NCBI RefSeq assembly: GCF_000327065.1
Contig: NC_019936.1
Location: forward strand, 558,001 to 622,000
Source of the DNA: Stutzerimonas stutzeri RCH2
GTDB taxonomy: Bacteria; Pseudomonadota; Gammaproteobacteria; Pseudomonadales; Pseudomonadaceae
DNA length: 64,000 nt
Direction: 5' to 3'
Shown here: positions 1 to 9,787 of the stretch, piece by piece
Position numbering within the stretch: position 1 is the first letter of the stretch
Layout: every line of letters starts with the position of its first letter
Made by a program: the position numbers and the translations under genes
Notes under the pieces: model-generated
The model's input: the letters and a program-made list of their open reading frames with translations, nothing else
What the model was told of the DNA's origin: nothing
Database searches by the model: none

Positions 1-57
1 GACGGCCGCAGTATGCCGCAAACCTGGCGGGCTGCGACAACTGCGCAGGTGCGGTGC

Positions 58-513
58 TCAGAGGATGCACAGGGCAAGGGTTTCGGCGATGTAGGCCGGC
101 TTGTCCGAGCCTTCGATCTCCATCACCGCGCGTGCCTTGAGCAACCACTGCCCCGGATTCTTTTCGTGAGCATCGATCAGCGTCAGCCCCAGGCGTACCC
201 GCGAGCCGACGCGCACCGGCTGGATGAAGCGCAGGCTGTCCAGGCCGTAGTTGACGCCCATTTTTGTACCCTCCGGAACGACCAGCAGGTCACCGGAGAG
301 CATCGGCAGCAGCGATAGCGAGAGGAAGCCGTGGGCGATGGTGCCGCCGAAGGGCGTCTGCGCGGCTTTCTCGGTGTCGATGTGGATGAACTGGTGGTCG
401 CCGGTGCAGTCGGCGAACTGGTTGACGCGCTCCTGATCGATGGTCAGCCACTCGGAGTGGCCAAGTTCCTTGCCGATGTAATCCTTGAGCTGTGCGACGG
501 GTACCTGTGGCAT
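58..513 (-). CDS. MaoC-like (R)-enoyl-CoA hydratase, hot-dog fold
   Basis: A 151-residue protein of the MaoC dehydratase family, whose members hydrate 2-enoyl-CoA thioesters or act as related acyl-CoA hydratases. The family signature is visible at about residues 35-65: D-H-x-F-I-H-x-D followed by A-x-x-x-x-F-G-G-x-I-A-H-G-F. The Asp and His of that motif are the usual catalytic pair of the hot-dog fold. The frame stays open further upstream, but the ATG at 513 is preceded by a strong AGGAGG ribosome site, so I start there. The length fits stand-alone MaoC proteins. It points away from the lrgA gene and I see no operon partner. The exact substrate cannot be read from the sequence. Confidence 0.85.
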   Translation of the reverse strand: MPQVPVAQLKDYIGKELGHSEWLTIDQERVNQFADCTGDHQFIHIDTEKAAQTPFGGTIAHGFLSLSLLPMLSGDLLVVPEGTKMGVNYGLDSLRFIQPVRVGSRVRLGLTLIDAHEKNPGQWLLKARAVMEIEGSDKPAYIAETLALCIL

Positions 514-738
514 GTGTCCTCCTGGTTGTTCTTGTACGGCTGCGGGGAATGCAGCTTGACTAGAGGGATGCGCCGCACCGGAAGCGATCGATGGGCGCGG
601 GCGGCATTGCCGGTCTAGATCAGCACGCGCGTGGTTGTCGGCAAACCAGCATCGGCCCTGCGAATGGCCCGTCATAGCGCAGCGCGGGCGCCTGCGGGCG
701 TTGGCCCTTATACTGTCGCAATTTTGCGGGAGGCTCCC

Positions 739-1101
739 ATGCTGCTCAGAGGTCTGACCTGGCTGGTCGCATTCCAGTTGCTCGGCACCGTGCTCAACGT
801 GCTGTTGCTGCCCATGCTGCCGGGGCCGATCATCGGCCTGGTGCTGTTGTTTGCCGGGCTGCTGGCGCGCGGAAGGGCGAGTGAATCGCTGCAGCTGGCG
901 GCCAGCAGCCTGTTGCGCTATCTGCCGCTCTTGCTGGTGCCGCCGGCGGTGGGGGTGATGGCTTATACCGAGGCGATTCTCGAGGATTTCTGGGCCATCG
1001 TCGGTGTGCTGGTGATTTCGCTGCTGGTTTCGCTGATCTTCACTGGCTGGCTGATGCAGGCATTGATTCGTCGCAAGCAGCGCCGCAAGGAGGCCGCATG
1101 A
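739..1101 (+). CDS. CidA/LrgA family holin-like membrane protein
   Basis: A 120-residue, strongly hydrophobic protein with about four membrane segments and a basic tail (R-R-K-Q-R-R-K). It matches the CidA/LrgA family: an early P-G-P-I-I-G-L motif (about residues 27-33) followed by further helices. Family members are holin-like proteins that influence murein hydrolase activity and metabolite export; in pseudomonads the exact role is unsettled. The ATG at 739 follows GGGAGG (728-733), which decides the start against an earlier in-frame ATG. The stop overlaps the next gene by four bases, so the two are translationally coupled. A TATACT sequence at 709-714 could be a -10 element. Confidence 0.88.
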   Translation: MLLRGLTWLVAFQLLGTVLNVLLLPMLPGPIIGLVLLFAGLLARGRASESLQLAASSLLRYLPLLLVPPAVGVMAYTEAILEDFWAIVGVLVISLLVSLIFTGWLMQALIRRKQRRKEAA

Positions 1102-1817
1102 TGGAATTGAACTGGTATGCCGCCTGGCAGGCGCTGATCCATCATCCGCTGTTCGGTGTGGGTATTACCCTGGCTGTCTTCCAGCTGGCGTATGCGGCGT
1201 ATGAGAAGACCCGCTGGGTATTCCTGCAGCCGGTGCTGGTGTCGATGACGTTGATCGTCGGCATCCTTCTGCTGTGTGGCATCGACTATGACGAATACCG
1301 CATCAGTGCGCAGTGGCTGACGCTGCTGCTCGGGCCGGCCACCGTTGCGCTGGCCGTGCCGCTGTACCTGAACCTGCGGCGGATTCGCGAGCTGTTCGGG
1401 CCCATCGTGATCACCCTGCTGGTCGCCGGCGTGTTTGCCACGGCGCTGGGAATGGCGCTGGCCTGGGCGTTTGGCGCCGATCGGATGATCCTGATGACCC
1501 TGGCGCCCAAGTCGGTGACCTCGCCGATTGCCATGCTGGTGGCCGAGCAGATCGGCGGCGTGGTGGCGCTGGCTGCGGTGTTCGTGATGATCACTGGCGT
1601 GCTCGGTGCGATTCTCGGTCCGGAACTGTTGCGCCGCTTTGGCGTTCAGCATCCTGCAGCCCGTGGCATTGCGCTGGGGCTGACTGCCCACGCCGTGGGC
1701 ACCGCGCAGGCGCTGCAGGAAAGCGACGAATGCGGTGCCTTCGCGGCATTGGCCATGAGCCTGATGGGGGTGATGACCGCGGTGCTGCTGCCGCTGGTGG
1801 TAGCCCTGTTGCTGTGA
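1098..1817 (+). CDS. LrgB/CidB family inner-membrane protein
   Basis: A 239-residue polytopic membrane protein of the LrgB/CidB/YohK family, partner of the LrgA-like protein just upstream. Visible family features are L-A-P-K-S-V-T-S-P-I-A-M (about residues 133-144), a long mid-chain hydrophobic stretch, and G-L-T-A-H-A-V-G-T-A-x-A near residue 195. It starts with ATGATG overlapping the lrgA stop (ATGA) and has AAGGAGG before it. The pair probably forms one membrane complex affecting autolysis or export of small acids; the substrate is not known from sequence. Confidence 0.9.
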   Translation: MMELNWYAAWQALIHHPLFGVGITLAVFQLAYAAYEKTRWVFLQPVLVSMTLIVGILLLCGIDYDEYRISAQWLTLLLGPATVALAVPLYLNLRRIRELFGPIVITLLVAGVFATALGMALAWAFGADRMILMTLAPKSVTSPIAMLVAEQIGGVVALAAVFVMITGVLGAILGPELLRRFGVQHPAARGIALGLTAHAVGTAQALQESDECGAFAALAMSLMGVMTAVLLPLVVALLL

Positions 1818-1827
1818 TGGAGTCCGC

Positions 1828-2412
1828 ATGAGATTGCCGTTGTTTCCGCTGGATACCGTACTGTTCCCCGGTTGCGTCCTCGATCTGCAGATTTTCGAGG
1901 CGCGCTATCTCGACATGGTCAGCCAGTGCCTCAAGGCCGGGCATGGCTTTGGTGTAGTGCATATCCTCGCGGGCGGCGAGGTAGGCGCCGCGCCGACATC
2001 CTTTGCTCGGGTGGGTTGCGAGGCGCTGATTCGTGACTGGCAGCAGCTGCCCAACGGCTTGCTGGGCATTCGCGTGGAGGGTGGAAGGCGATTCGACGTC
2101 CAGTCATCCGAGGTGCTGCGCGACCAGCTGACGGTCGCCGAGGTGGCCTGGCGCAGCGCCCCCGATCCGCAGCCACTGGCCGAGCACCACGCCGATCTGA
2201 TCGTGCTGCTCGCGGCGCTCGGCCAGCATCCGATGGTGAAAACCCTGGGATTGGGTGGTGCAGTGAGCGATCAGGCCGCCTTGGCCAGTCAGCTGGCCTA
2301 TCTGCTGCCGTTCGAGGCCGGGCAGAAGATCGAGCTGCTCGGGCTCGACGAGCCGGAACAGCAGCTCGAGCAGATTCAGAGCCTGCTCGAGCTGCTGCAG
2401 GATGGCGCCTAG
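1828..2412 (+). CDS. LON peptidase substrate-binding-domain protein
   Basis: A 194-residue protein made essentially of one Lon N-terminal (substrate-binding, PUA-like) domain: L-P-L-F-P-L-D-T-V-L-F-P-G at the N-terminus, then I-F-E-A-R-Y-L-D-M. It has no AAA+ or Ser-Lys protease part, so it is not a Lon protease. Such stand-alone domains are widespread in proteobacteria and are thought to bind proteins or peptides, but the function is not established. It starts 10 bases after lrgB and is probably the third gene of that transcript. The C-terminus is a short Q/E/L-rich helix. Confidence 0.85.
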   Translation: MRLPLFPLDTVLFPGCVLDLQIFEARYLDMVSQCLKAGHGFGVVHILAGGEVGAAPTSFARVGCEALIRDWQQLPNGLLGIRVEGGRRFDVQSSEVLRDQLTVAEVAWRSAPDPQPLAEHHADLIVLLAALGQHPMVKTLGLGGAVSDQAALASQLAYLLPFEAGQKIELLGLDEPEQQLEQIQSLLELLQDGA

Positions 2413-2439
2413 TTCGGCGCTTTCGCAGCGTCCAGCGCT

Positions 2440-3759
2440 CTACTGATACCGATACATCTGCATCGCCGTCGGCAGCGCCCAGATGCTGAATGCGCCGAGC
2501 AGCCCCAGGCACGCCGGCAGGATCAGCCACCAGACCTTGGGTGCCATCGCCGCTAGCGGACTGCGCCACTGCGCCAGGGACAAGCTGGCTGCGCAGATGC
2601 TCGCGGCGAGCAGCGCGCCGGCGGTGACATCCGTGGTCCAGTGCACTCCCAAATAGACCCTTGAGAGTGCGATCGCCGTTGCGGGCAGGCTGGCCAGCAC
2701 CAGCCAGGCGAGTCGCAGGCGCGGTGGCTGGCCGCGACCAGCGAGCACCCCGAGGGTCAGAAAGAAGGCGAACGCCGCTGAGCTGTGTCCGCTGGGAAAG
2801 CTGTAGCTGCTCAGCGGCTCCATCAGCACCTCGGGGCGGACCCGGGCAAAGGTGGCCTTCAGTGCGCCGTTGGCGACTGCTGTTCCGAGCAATGTGCAAA
2901 CGGCGAACAGCGCAGCGCGCCACTGGCGTGCGAGCAGGAGCAACACGCACAGCAATACTGCGGCCCACAGTTGGGTGTGGAAGTCTCCGGTGCGGGTGAT
3001 CACCACCATGACACGGTCGAAAGTGGCGCTGCGTTCCCCCTGGATTACCGCCAGCAGGCCTTCGTCGAGTTCCTTCAGGTGCGGCCAGCCGAAAAACAGC
3101 CCGAGAAGGATGACGACGCTCAGCCCAGCCGACACCGCACTGACCCAGCGCAACTGGCGCAGGCTGCCATAGGCGGTCGCGCCAATCAGGATCAGCAATG
3201 CGCCGACAACTACAGCCGCCTCGCTCCAGAAACCGTCTTGCAGGGGCAGGCGCATTGCCGCTCCGGCACTCCAGCCAGGCAGCAGGTAAGCCATCGACCA
3301 GCCCGCGGCGGCGCACAGGCTGACCAGCAGGAAGCGCCCGAATGGCATGTCAAGCATGCCGGCCGTCATTGGCAGCATGGGCCGCAGCGGGCCGATGAAG
3401 CGGCCCACCAGCAGGCTGGCGACGCCGTAACGCTGAAAATAATGCTCCGCGCGCAACAGCCACTCCGGGTGATCGCGCAAACCGCGCAAGCTGCGAATGC
3501 CCTGGTGATAGCGCCGGCCGAGCGCGTAGGACAGCAGGTCGCCGATGAGCCCGCCGATAAATCCGAGCAGCAGGGTCTGCCCCAGGGTCAATACGCCGCT
3601 GCCGGCCAGCACGGCGATGGCGAAGACCATGACGGTGCCTGGAACGATCAGGCCGACTACTGCCAGGCATTCCATGCAGGCGACGATGACCAGTGCCAGG
3701 CCCAGCCATTGCGGATTGGCGGCCAGCCATTGGGTAAGGGTGTCGAGCCATTGGCTCAT
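2440..3759 (-). CDS. DedA-PAP2 fusion membrane phosphatase
   Basis: A 439-residue polytopic protein joining two families. Residues about 1-200 are DedA-like (SNARE-associated), with G-x-x-x-G-D and F-x-G-R-F-I-G-P-x-R-P motifs (F-I-G-P-L-R-P at about 121-127); DedA proteins help flip or recycle undecaprenyl phosphate and phospholipids. Residues about 230-420 are a PAP2 phosphatase with all three motifs: K-A-T-F-A-R-V-R-P (301-309), P-S-G-H (322-325) and S-R-V-Y-L-G-V-H-W-T-T-D (366-377). The active site is complete and probably faces the periplasm. The combination suggests dephosphorylation plus translocation of a lipid carrier, which is an inference. It is divergent from proA. This fusion type is known in pseudomonads. 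Confidence 0.9.
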   Translation of the reverse strand: MSQWLDTLTQWLAANPQWLGLALVIVACMECLAVVGLIVPGTVMVFAIAVLAGSGVLTLGQTLLLGFIGGLIGDLLSYALGRRYHQGIRSLRGLRDHPEWLLRAEHYFQRYGVASLLVGRFIGPLRPMLPMTAGMLDMPFGRFLLVSLCAAAGWSMAYLLPGWSAGAAMRLPLQDGFWSEAAVVVGALLILIGATAYGSLRQLRWVSAVSAGLSVVILLGLFFGWPHLKELDEGLLAVIQGERSATFDRVMVVITRTGDFHTQLWAAVLLCVLLLLARQWRAALFAVCTLLGTAVANGALKATFARVRPEVLMEPLSSYSFPSGHSSAAFAFFLTLGVLAGRGQPPRLRLAWLVLASLPATAIALSRVYLGVHWTTDVTAGALLAASICAASLSLAQWRSPLAAMAPKVWWLILPACLGLLGAFSIWALPTAMQMYRYQ

Positions 3760-3934
3760 GGGTAATTCCTTGCGTCGTGAACGCCTTTCGACCTGATGAT
3801 AGAGCGCTGGGTTTCGTGCCGCGAGGATACTGCGCCATGCTGGCGGCCGCGCAGTGCTGTCCTGCGCGGGCAGCGCAGTACGGCATTCGAGCGCCTTTCG
3901 CCCGGCGCTGCTGTGCGTGGGCGTCCGGGGTAGC

Positions 3935-3940
3935 TATAAT
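3935..3940 (+). promoter_or_regulatory. -10 element of the proA promoter
   Basis: A perfect TATAAT lies 36 bases before the proA start in the proA/DedA-PAP2 divergent gap. The -35 region at the right distance (about 3912-3917) is a poor match, so the site may be activator-dependent or weak. Confidence 0.5.
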
Positions 3941-3975
3941 CAGCCGCTTTCCCTTCAGTCAGGCCAGCTAGATCC

Positions 3976-5241
3976 ATGACCGAGTCCGTACTCGATTACA
4001 TGACCCGCCTGGGCCGCGCCGCGCGCGAGGCCTCGCGAGTGCTTGCGCGCGCCAGTACGGCGCAGAAGAACCGCGCCCTGCAGGCCGCCGCCGCAGCGCT
4101 CGATGCTGCCCGCGACGAACTGGTGCGGGCCAATGAGCTGGACCTGGCCGGTGGTCGTGCCAATGGTCTGGATGCCGCCATGCTCGACCGCCTGGCGCTG
4201 ACGCCCAAGGTGATCGACGGCATGATCGAAGGGCTGCGCCAGGTCGCTACCTTGCCGGATCCGATCGGGGCGATTCGCGACATGCGCTACATGCCGTCCG
4301 GCATTCAGGTCGGCAAGATGCGGGTGCCACTGGGGGTGGTCGGCATCATCTACGAATCGCGGCCCAACGTGACCATTGATGCCGCCAGCCTGTGTCTGAA
4401 GTCGGGCAACGCGACCATCCTGCGTGGCGGATCGGAAGCCATTCATTCCAACCAGGCGATTGCCCGCTGCATCCAGCTCGGCCTGGCCGAGGCCGGTCTG
4501 CCGGCCGCCGCCGTGCAGGTCGTGGAAACCACGGACCGTGCCGCGGTCGGCGCGCTGATCAGCATGCCGGAGTTCGTCGATGTGATCGTGCCGCGCGGCG
4601 GCAAGGGCCTGATCGAGCGTATCAGCCGCGACGCCCGGGTGCCGGTGATCAAGCATCTGGACGGCATCTGTCATGTCTATATCGACGTGGCAGCAGACGT
4701 CGACAAGGCCATCCGCATCGCCGACAACGCCAAGACCCAGCGCTTTGCGCCGTGCAACACCATGGAAACGCTGCTGGTGCATCCGGGCATTGCCGAGCAG
4801 GTGCTGCCGCCGCTAGCAGCGATCTATCGCGAGAAGAGCGTGGAGCTACGGGGCTGCCCGCGTACGCGCGCCCTGCTTGGCAGCGATGTGCTGGAGGCGA
4901 GCGAAGAGGACTGGTCCACCGAGTACAACGCGCCGATCCTGTCGATTCGCCTGGTCGACTCGCTGGATGCGGCCATCGAACACATCAATCGCTACGGCTC
5001 GCAGCATACCGATGCGATCGTTACCGAGAATTTCACTGATGCCCGGCGTTTCCTCACCGAGGTGGATTCTGCGTCGGTGATGATCAACGCCTCGACGCGT
5101 TTCGCCGACGGCTTCGAGTACGGCCTGGGTGCCGAGATCGGCATTTCCACCGACAAGCTCCATGCCCGTGGTCCTGTCGGCCTGGAGGGACTGACAAGCG
5201 AGAAGTACGTCGTCTTCGGCGACGGTCACGTCCGTACCTGA
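3976..5241 (+). CDS. proA: gamma-glutamyl phosphate reductase
   Basis: A 421-residue enzyme of the second step of proline synthesis: NADPH-dependent reduction of glutamyl 5-phosphate to the semialdehyde. The aldehyde-dehydrogenase fold is clear, with [12 protein letters not shown] near residue 120, L-R-G-G-S-E-A at about 151-157, and the catalytic-cysteine segment [10 protein letters not shown] at about residue 260. Length is typical for ProA. It opens the long + strand run to lipA; its stop overlaps the nadD start by one base (TGATG), so the two are coupled. proB is not in this window. Confidence 0.97.
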   Translation: MTESVLDYMTRLGRAAREASRVLARASTAQKNRALQAAAAALDAARDELVRANELDLAGGRANGLDAAMLDRLALTPKVIDGMIEGLRQVATLPDPIGAIRDMRYMPSGIQVGKMRVPLGVVGIIYESRPNVTIDAASLCLKSGNATILRGGSEAIHSNQAIARCIQLGLAEAGLPAAAVQVVETTDRAAVGALISMPEFVDVIVPRGGKGLIERISRDARVPVIKHLDGICHVYIDVAADVDKAIRIADNAKTQRFAPCNTMETLLVHPGIAEQVLPPLAAIYREKSVELRGCPRTRALLGSDVLEASEEDWSTEYNAPILSIRLVDSLDAAIEHINRYGSQHTDAIVTENFTDARRFLTEVDSASVMINASTRFADGFEYGLGAEIGISTDKLHARGPVGLEGLTSEKYVVFGDGHVRT

Positions 5242-5900
5242 TGAGCCAAGGCAGCGGCGCCCGGCGCATCGGTATTCTCGGCGGCACCTTCGATCCGGTA
5301 CACATCGGGCACTTGCGCGGTGCGCTGGAAGTGGCCGAAATGTTCGGTCTCGACGAGCTGCGGCTGATACCCAACGCGCGGCCGCCGCACCGTGACACCC
5401 CCAATTGCTCGGCGCAGGATCGCCTGGCGATGGTGCGCCTGGCGGTGCTGGATCTGCCGCCGCTATGCGTGGACGCGCGTGAGCTGGAGCGGGAAAAGCC
5501 GTCCTATACCATCGACACGCTGATATCGCTGCGCGCCGAACTGGGCGAGCAAGACCAGTTGTTGCTGGTGGTGGGCTGGGACGCCTTCTGCGGGCTGCCC
5601 ACCTGGCATCGCTGGGAGGAGCTGCTCGATTACTGCCATATCCTCGTACTGCAGCGGCCGGACGCCGGCAGCGAGGCGCCGCAGGTACTGCGCGATCTGC
5701 TTGCCGCGCGCAGCGTGTCCGATCCCCAGGCGCTTAGCGGGGGCAGCGGGCAGATTGCCTTCGTCTGGCAGACACCGTTGGAGGTGTCCGCCACACAGAT
5801 TCGCCAATTGCTGGCCAGTGGCAAGTCGGTCCGATTCCTGGTTCCCGATGCCGTACTGGCTTATATCAACGCGCACGGACTGTACCGGGCGTCGAACTGA
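5241..5900 (+). CDS. nadD: nicotinate-nucleotide adenylyltransferase
   Basis: A 219-residue enzyme that transfers AMP from ATP to nicotinate mononucleotide to make deamido-NAD in the NAD pathway. The nucleotidyltransferase signature [11 protein letters not shown] is at about residues 14-24, and the C-terminal S-A-T-x-I-R motif ([10 protein letters not shown]) is present. Start ATG overlaps the proA stop. In pseudomonads nadD is normally followed by rsfS and rlmH, as here. Confidence 0.96.
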   Translation: MSQGSGARRIGILGGTFDPVHIGHLRGALEVAEMFGLDELRLIPNARPPHRDTPNCSAQDRLAMVRLAVLDLPPLCVDARELEREKPSYTIDTLISLRAELGEQDQLLLVVGWDAFCGLPTWHRWEELLDYCHILVLQRPDAGSEAPQVLRDLLAARSVSDPQALSGGSGQIAFVWQTPLEVSATQIRQLLASGKSVRFLVPDAVLAYINAHGLYRASN

Positions 5901-5915
5901 GGTTGTTTTCACGTT

Positions 5916-6275
5916 ATGCAAACTGAAGAGTTGGTCCAGCTGGCGGTTGCCGCCCTGGAAGATCTGAAAGGCCAGGACATCACCACCATCGATGTGCGTG
6001 GCAAGACCAGCGTCACCGATTACATGATCATCGCCAGTGGCAGTTCCAGCCGGCACGTAAAGTCGCTCGTCGAAAACGTGCTGGAGAAGGTCAAGGAGCA
6101 GGGCGTTCGCCCGATTGGCAGCGAAGGCCTGGAGGGGGGCGAGTGGGCACTGCTCGATCTGGACGATGTGGTCGTCCATGTGATGCAGGTGCCGACCCGT
6201 CAGTTCTACGACCTGGAACGTCTGTGGCAGGGCGCCGAACAGAGCCGCGCGCAGCACACTCACGACGCGGAGTGA
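5916..6275 (+). CDS. rsfS: ribosomal silencing factor RsfS
   Basis: A 119-residue RsfS (Iojap/YbeB) protein. Under nutrient limitation the family binds ribosomal protein uL14 on the 50S subunit and blocks 30S joining. Visible signatures are [26 protein letters not shown] and the C-terminal [14 protein letters not shown]. It begins 15 bases after nadD and ends three bases before rlmH, so it belongs to the same transcript. Confidence 0.96.
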   Translation: MQTEELVQLAVAALEDLKGQDITTIDVRGKTSVTDYMIIASGSSSRHVKSLVENVLEKVKEQGVRPIGSEGLEGGEWALLDLDDVVVHVMQVPTRQFYDLERLWQGAEQSRAQHTHDAE

Positions 6276-6278
6276 TCC

Positions 6279-6746
6279 GTGCGTATCAAGCTGATCGCGG
6301 TCGGCTCGAAGATGCCGCGCTGGGTCGAAGACGGTTGGCAGGAATACGCCAAGCGTCTGCCGTCCGAGCTGCCGCTGGAGCTGCACGAGATTGCGCTCAA
6401 CACCCGCGGCAAGAACGCCGATGTGGCGCGGTTGATTCGCCAGGAAGGCGAAGCCATGCTGGGCAAGGTCCAGCCGGGCGAGCGCATCGTCACGCTCGAA
6501 GTACACGGCAAGCCGTGGAGCACCGAGCAGCTGGCCGCGGAAATCGAGCGCTGGCGGCTCGACGCGCGCAACGTCAATCTCATGGTTGGCGGCCCTGAAG
6601 GGCTGGCGCCTGAGGTCTGTGCGCGCAGCGAGCAGCGCTGGTCGCTGTCACCGTTGACCCTGCCGCATCCGCTGGTGCGAATCCTGATCGGCGAACAGAT
6701 CTACCGCGCCTGGACGCTGTTGTCCGGTCATCCTTACCACAAGTAG
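6279..6746 (+). CDS. rlmH: 23S rRNA pseudouridine-1915 N3-methyltransferase
   Basis: A 155-residue SPOUT methyltransferase that uses SAM to methylate pseudouridine 1915 in helix 69 of 23S rRNA. The knot motif G-G-P-E-G is at about residues 108-112, and the C-terminal [23 protein letters not shown] segment is diagnostic. The start codon is GTG at 6279, with GGAG eight bases earlier; no better ATG exists. Gap to the next gene is nine bases. Confidence 0.96.
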   Translation: MRIKLIAVGSKMPRWVEDGWQEYAKRLPSELPLELHEIALNTRGKNADVARLIRQEGEAMLGKVQPGERIVTLEVHGKPWSTEQLAAEIERWRLDARNVNLMVGGPEGLAPEVCARSEQRWSLSPLTLPHPLVRILIGEQIYRAWTLLSGHPYHK

Positions 6747-6755
6747 TTCGCGAAG

Positions 6756-8645
6756 ATGCCGCAACCGATTCAGCTCAAGGACCACGAGAAGGACGCCGTA
6801 CTGGTGCGCCGTCGCGTCGTCGTGGGTCTTGCAGTCGTGTTGCTGCTGATCGGCGTGCTGGTAGCGCGGATGTACTACTTGCAGGTGGTGCAGTTCGAAT
6901 ACCACTCGACGCTATCGGAGAATAATCGCGTCCATGTGCAGCCGATCCCGCCCAACCGCGGGTTGATCTTCGATCGGCAGGGGCGCGTCATCGCCGACAA
7001 CCGGCCGAGCTTCAGCCTGACGGTTACCCGCGAGCGTGCTGGCGACTGGAGGACCGTGCTCGATGCGGTGGTCGAGGTACTTGAGCTCAGCGAAGAAGAG
7101 CGCGGTCTGTTCGAGAAGCGTGTGCTGCAGGGGCGGCGGCCATTCGAGCCGGTGCCGATCATGTACGAACTGTCCGAAGAGCAGATCGCGCGCATCGCGG
7201 TGAACCAGTTTCGCCTGCCCGGCGTCGAGGTGGTGGCGCAGCTGGTCCGGCACTACCCGCAGGGCGCGCACTTCGCCCACTCGGTGGGCTACGTCGGGCG
7301 GATCAACGAGCAGGAAGTCAAGCAGCTCGACCCGGTCAACTATGCCGGTACGCACCACATCGGCAAGACCGGCATCGAGAAGTTCTACGAGGATGAGCTG
7401 CACGGGCAGGTCGGCTACGAGGAAGTCGAGACCAACGCCCGTGGCCGCGTGCTGCGTGTGCTCAAGCGAACCGACCCGATCCCGGGCAAGGACATCACCC
7501 TGTCGCTCGACCTCGATCTGCAGGAAGCCGCCGAGGATGCCCTGGGTGGGCGTCGCGGCGCGATCGTCGCGCTGTTGCCGGATACCGGGGAAGTGGTGGC
7601 AATGGTCAGCCAGCCAAGCTTCAACCCCAACCTGTTCGTCACCGGTATCAGCTTCAAGGACTACGGCGAGCTGCGTGATTCCATTGATCGGCCGCTGTAC
7701 AACCGCGTGCTACGTGGGCTGTACCCGCCGGGTTCGACGATCAAGCCGATGATGGCCGTCGCCGGGCTCGACGCAGGCGTGGTCACGCCGACCACCCGGG
7801 TTTTCGATCCGGGCTTCTTCCAGCTGCCCAACGTGCAGCACAAATACCGCAACTGGAACCGCAGTGGCGATGGCTGGGTAGATCTGGATCTCGCCATCGC
7901 CCGTTCCAATGACACTTACTTCTACGACATGGCCCACAAACTGGGCGTCGATCGCATGCATGACTACATGACCCGCTTCGGCCTGGGGCAGCGTGTCTCG
8001 CTGGACATGCACGAGGAAACCGCTGGGCTGATGCCGTCGCGCGACTGGAAACGGGCGCGCTACCGCCAGCCCTGGTACCCCGGCGAAACCGTCATCCTCG
8101 GCATCGGTCAGGGCTACATGCAGGCCACGCCGTTGCAGCTGGCCCAAGCCACTGCGCTGATGGCGACGCGCGGCAAATGGATCCGCCCGCACCTGGCGCG
8201 CAGCATTGGTGGCGAGCTGCCGGTGGACCCCGATCCGCTGCCGGACATCCAGTTGCGCGACCCGCGCCACTGGGAGCACGCCATCCATGGCATGGAGCAG
8301 GTGCTGCATGGCGCCCGCGGCACGGCGCGCAAGGTCGGTGACACGTCGGTCTATCGCATCGCTGGCAAGAGCGGTACTGCGCAGGTGGTCGCCATCCGCC
8401 AGGGCGAGAAATACGACAGTGCCAAGCTGGCCGAGCGCCATCGTGACCACGCCCTGTTCGTTGCCTTTGCTCCGGTGCATGACCCGAAGATTGCGGTGGC
8501 GGTGATGGTCGAGAACGGTGAGTCCGGTTCCGGCGTCGCCGCGCCAGTGGCCAAGCAGGTCATGGACGCCTGGCTGCTGGATGAGGAGGGCAAGCTCAAG
8601 CCCGAGTTCGCTCCACCCGTGACCGCCCAGGGGAAGAAGCCATGA
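6756..8645 (+). CDS. mrdA: penicillin-binding protein 2, elongasome transpeptidase
   Basis: A 629-residue class B PBP (PBP2, also called pbpA), the D,D-transpeptidase that cross-links peptidoglycan during rod elongation. It has an N-terminal membrane anchor at about residues 22-45, a PBP dimerisation domain, and a transpeptidase domain with S-T-I-K (active Ser about residue 327), S-N-D as the second motif and K-S-G-T-A near the C-terminus. It acts in the periplasm with the RodA glycosyltransferase, encoded directly downstream with a 4-base ATGA overlap. The start has only a weak ribosome site, consistent with coupling to rlmH. Confidence 0.96.
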   Translation: MPQPIQLKDHEKDAVLVRRRVVVGLAVVLLLIGVLVARMYYLQVVQFEYHSTLSENNRVHVQPIPPNRGLIFDRQGRVIADNRPSFSLTVTRERAGDWRTVLDAVVEVLELSEEERGLFEKRVLQGRRPFEPVPIMYELSEEQIARIAVNQFRLPGVEVVAQLVRHYPQGAHFAHSVGYVGRINEQEVKQLDPVNYAGTHHIGKTGIEKFYEDELHGQVGYEEVETNARGRVLRVLKRTDPIPGKDITLSLDLDLQEAAEDALGGRRGAIVALLPDTGEVVAMVSQPSFNPNLFVTGISFKDYGELRDSIDRPLYNRVLRGLYPPGSTIKPMMAVAGLDAGVVTPTTRVFDPGFFQLPNVQHKYRNWNRSGDGWVDLDLAIARSNDTYFYDMAHKLGVDRMHDYMTRFGLGQRVSLDMHEETAGLMPSRDWKRARYRQPWYPGETVILGIGQGYMQATPLQLAQATALMATRGKWIRPHLARSIGGELPVDPDPLPDIQLRDPRHWEHAIHGMEQVLHGARGTARKVGDTSVYRIAGKSGTAQVVAIRQGEKYDSAKLAERHRDHALFVAFAPVHDPKIAVAVMVENGESGSGVAAPVAKQVMDAWLLDEEGKLKPEFAPPVTAQGKKP

Positions 8646-9787
8646 ATGGCAATTTCGACCGTACCCTGTCGCGCGAGGACGTGCTGCGCCGCCGCGCCAG
8701 TCTTTTGCAGCGCCTGCATATCGATGGGCTTCTGCTGGTTCTGCTGCTGGTGCTGGCGGCCGGCAGCCTGTTCATTCTCTATTCGGCCAGCGGCAAGAAC
8801 TGGGACTTGGTCATCAAGCAGGCCACCTCGTTCGGGCTTGGGTTGGGCGCGATGCTGGTCATTGCGCAGCTCGAACCGCGTTTCATGGCGCGCTGGGTGC
8901 CGCTGGGGTATCTCGGAGTGGTTGCGTTGCTGGTGGCAGTGGAAGTGGTGGGCCACACGGCGATGGGGGCCACGCGATGGATCAACATTCCCGGGGTGAT
9001 CCGCTTCCAGCCATCGGAATTCATGAAGATCATCATGCCGATGACCATCGCCTGGTATCTGTCGTCACGCAGCCTGCCGCCGAGCATCAAGCACACCGCG
9101 ATCAGCCTGGCGATGATCCTGATTCCCTTCGTGCTAATTCTCAAACAGCCGGATCTTGGCACCTCGCTGTTGATTCTCGCCTCCGGCGCGTTCGTGCTGT
9201 TCATTGGCGGGCTGCGCTGGCGCTGGATCATCAGTGCGGTGGCGGCTGTGGTGCCCATCGCCGTGGCGATGTGGTACTTCGTATTGCGCGATTACCAGAA
9301 ACAGCGCGTGCTGACTTTCCTCGATCCAGAGAGCGATCCGCTCGGTACCGGCTGGAATATCATCCAGTCGAAGGCGGCGATCGGCTCGGGCGGGGTGTTT
9401 GGCAAAGGCTGGCTGGCTGGCACCCAGTCGCACCTGGATTTTTTGCCGGAAAGCCACACTGACTTTATCATCGCCGTGCTCGCCGAAGAGTTCGGTCTGG
9501 TCGGCGTATGTCTGCTCCTGCTGGTGTATATCCTGCTGATCACCCGCGGACTGGTGATCACTGTGCAGGCGCAGACATTGTTCGGAAAACTGCTGGCCGG
9601 TGCGTTGACGATGACCTTCTTTGTTTACGTTTTCGTCAATATCGGTATGGTCAGTGGGCTGCTGCCGGTTGTGGGGGTGCCTCTGCCCTTCATAAGCTAC
9701 GGTGGAACTTCATTGGTGACCCTGTTGTCAGGGTTCGGGGTTTTGATGTCGATCCACACCCATCGCAAGTGGATCGCACAGGTTTGA
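8642..9787 (+). CDS. rodA: RodA peptidoglycan glycosyltransferase (SEDS)
   Basis: A 381-residue SEDS protein with about ten membrane segments that polymerises lipid II with PBP2 during elongation. Family markers are visible: A-T-R-W-I-N-I-P-G near residue 115, Q-P-S-E-F-M-K, K-Q-P-D-L-G-T-S, the large loop ending in E-S-H-T-D-F-I-I-A-V-L-A-E-E-F-G, and P-L-P-F-I-S-Y-G-G-T-S near the C-terminus. It overlaps mrdA by four bases and the next gene by one base. Confidence 0.97.
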   Translation: MNGNFDRTLSREDVLRRRASLLQRLHIDGLLLVLLLVLAAGSLFILYSASGKNWDLVIKQATSFGLGLGAMLVIAQLEPRFMARWVPLGYLGVVALLVAVEVVGHTAMGATRWINIPGVIRFQPSEFMKIIMPMTIAWYLSSRSLPPSIKHTAISLAMILIPFVLILKQPDLGTSLLILASGAFVLFIGGLRWRWIISAVAAVVPIAVAMWYFVLRDYQKQRVLTFLDPESDPLGTGWNIIQSKAAIGSGGVFGKGWLAGTQSHLDFLPESHTDFIIAVLAEEFGLVGVCLLLLVYILLITRGLVITVQAQTLFGKLLAGALTMTFFVYVFVNIGMVSGLLPVVGVPLPFISYGGTSLVTLLSGFGVLMSIHTHRKWIAQV

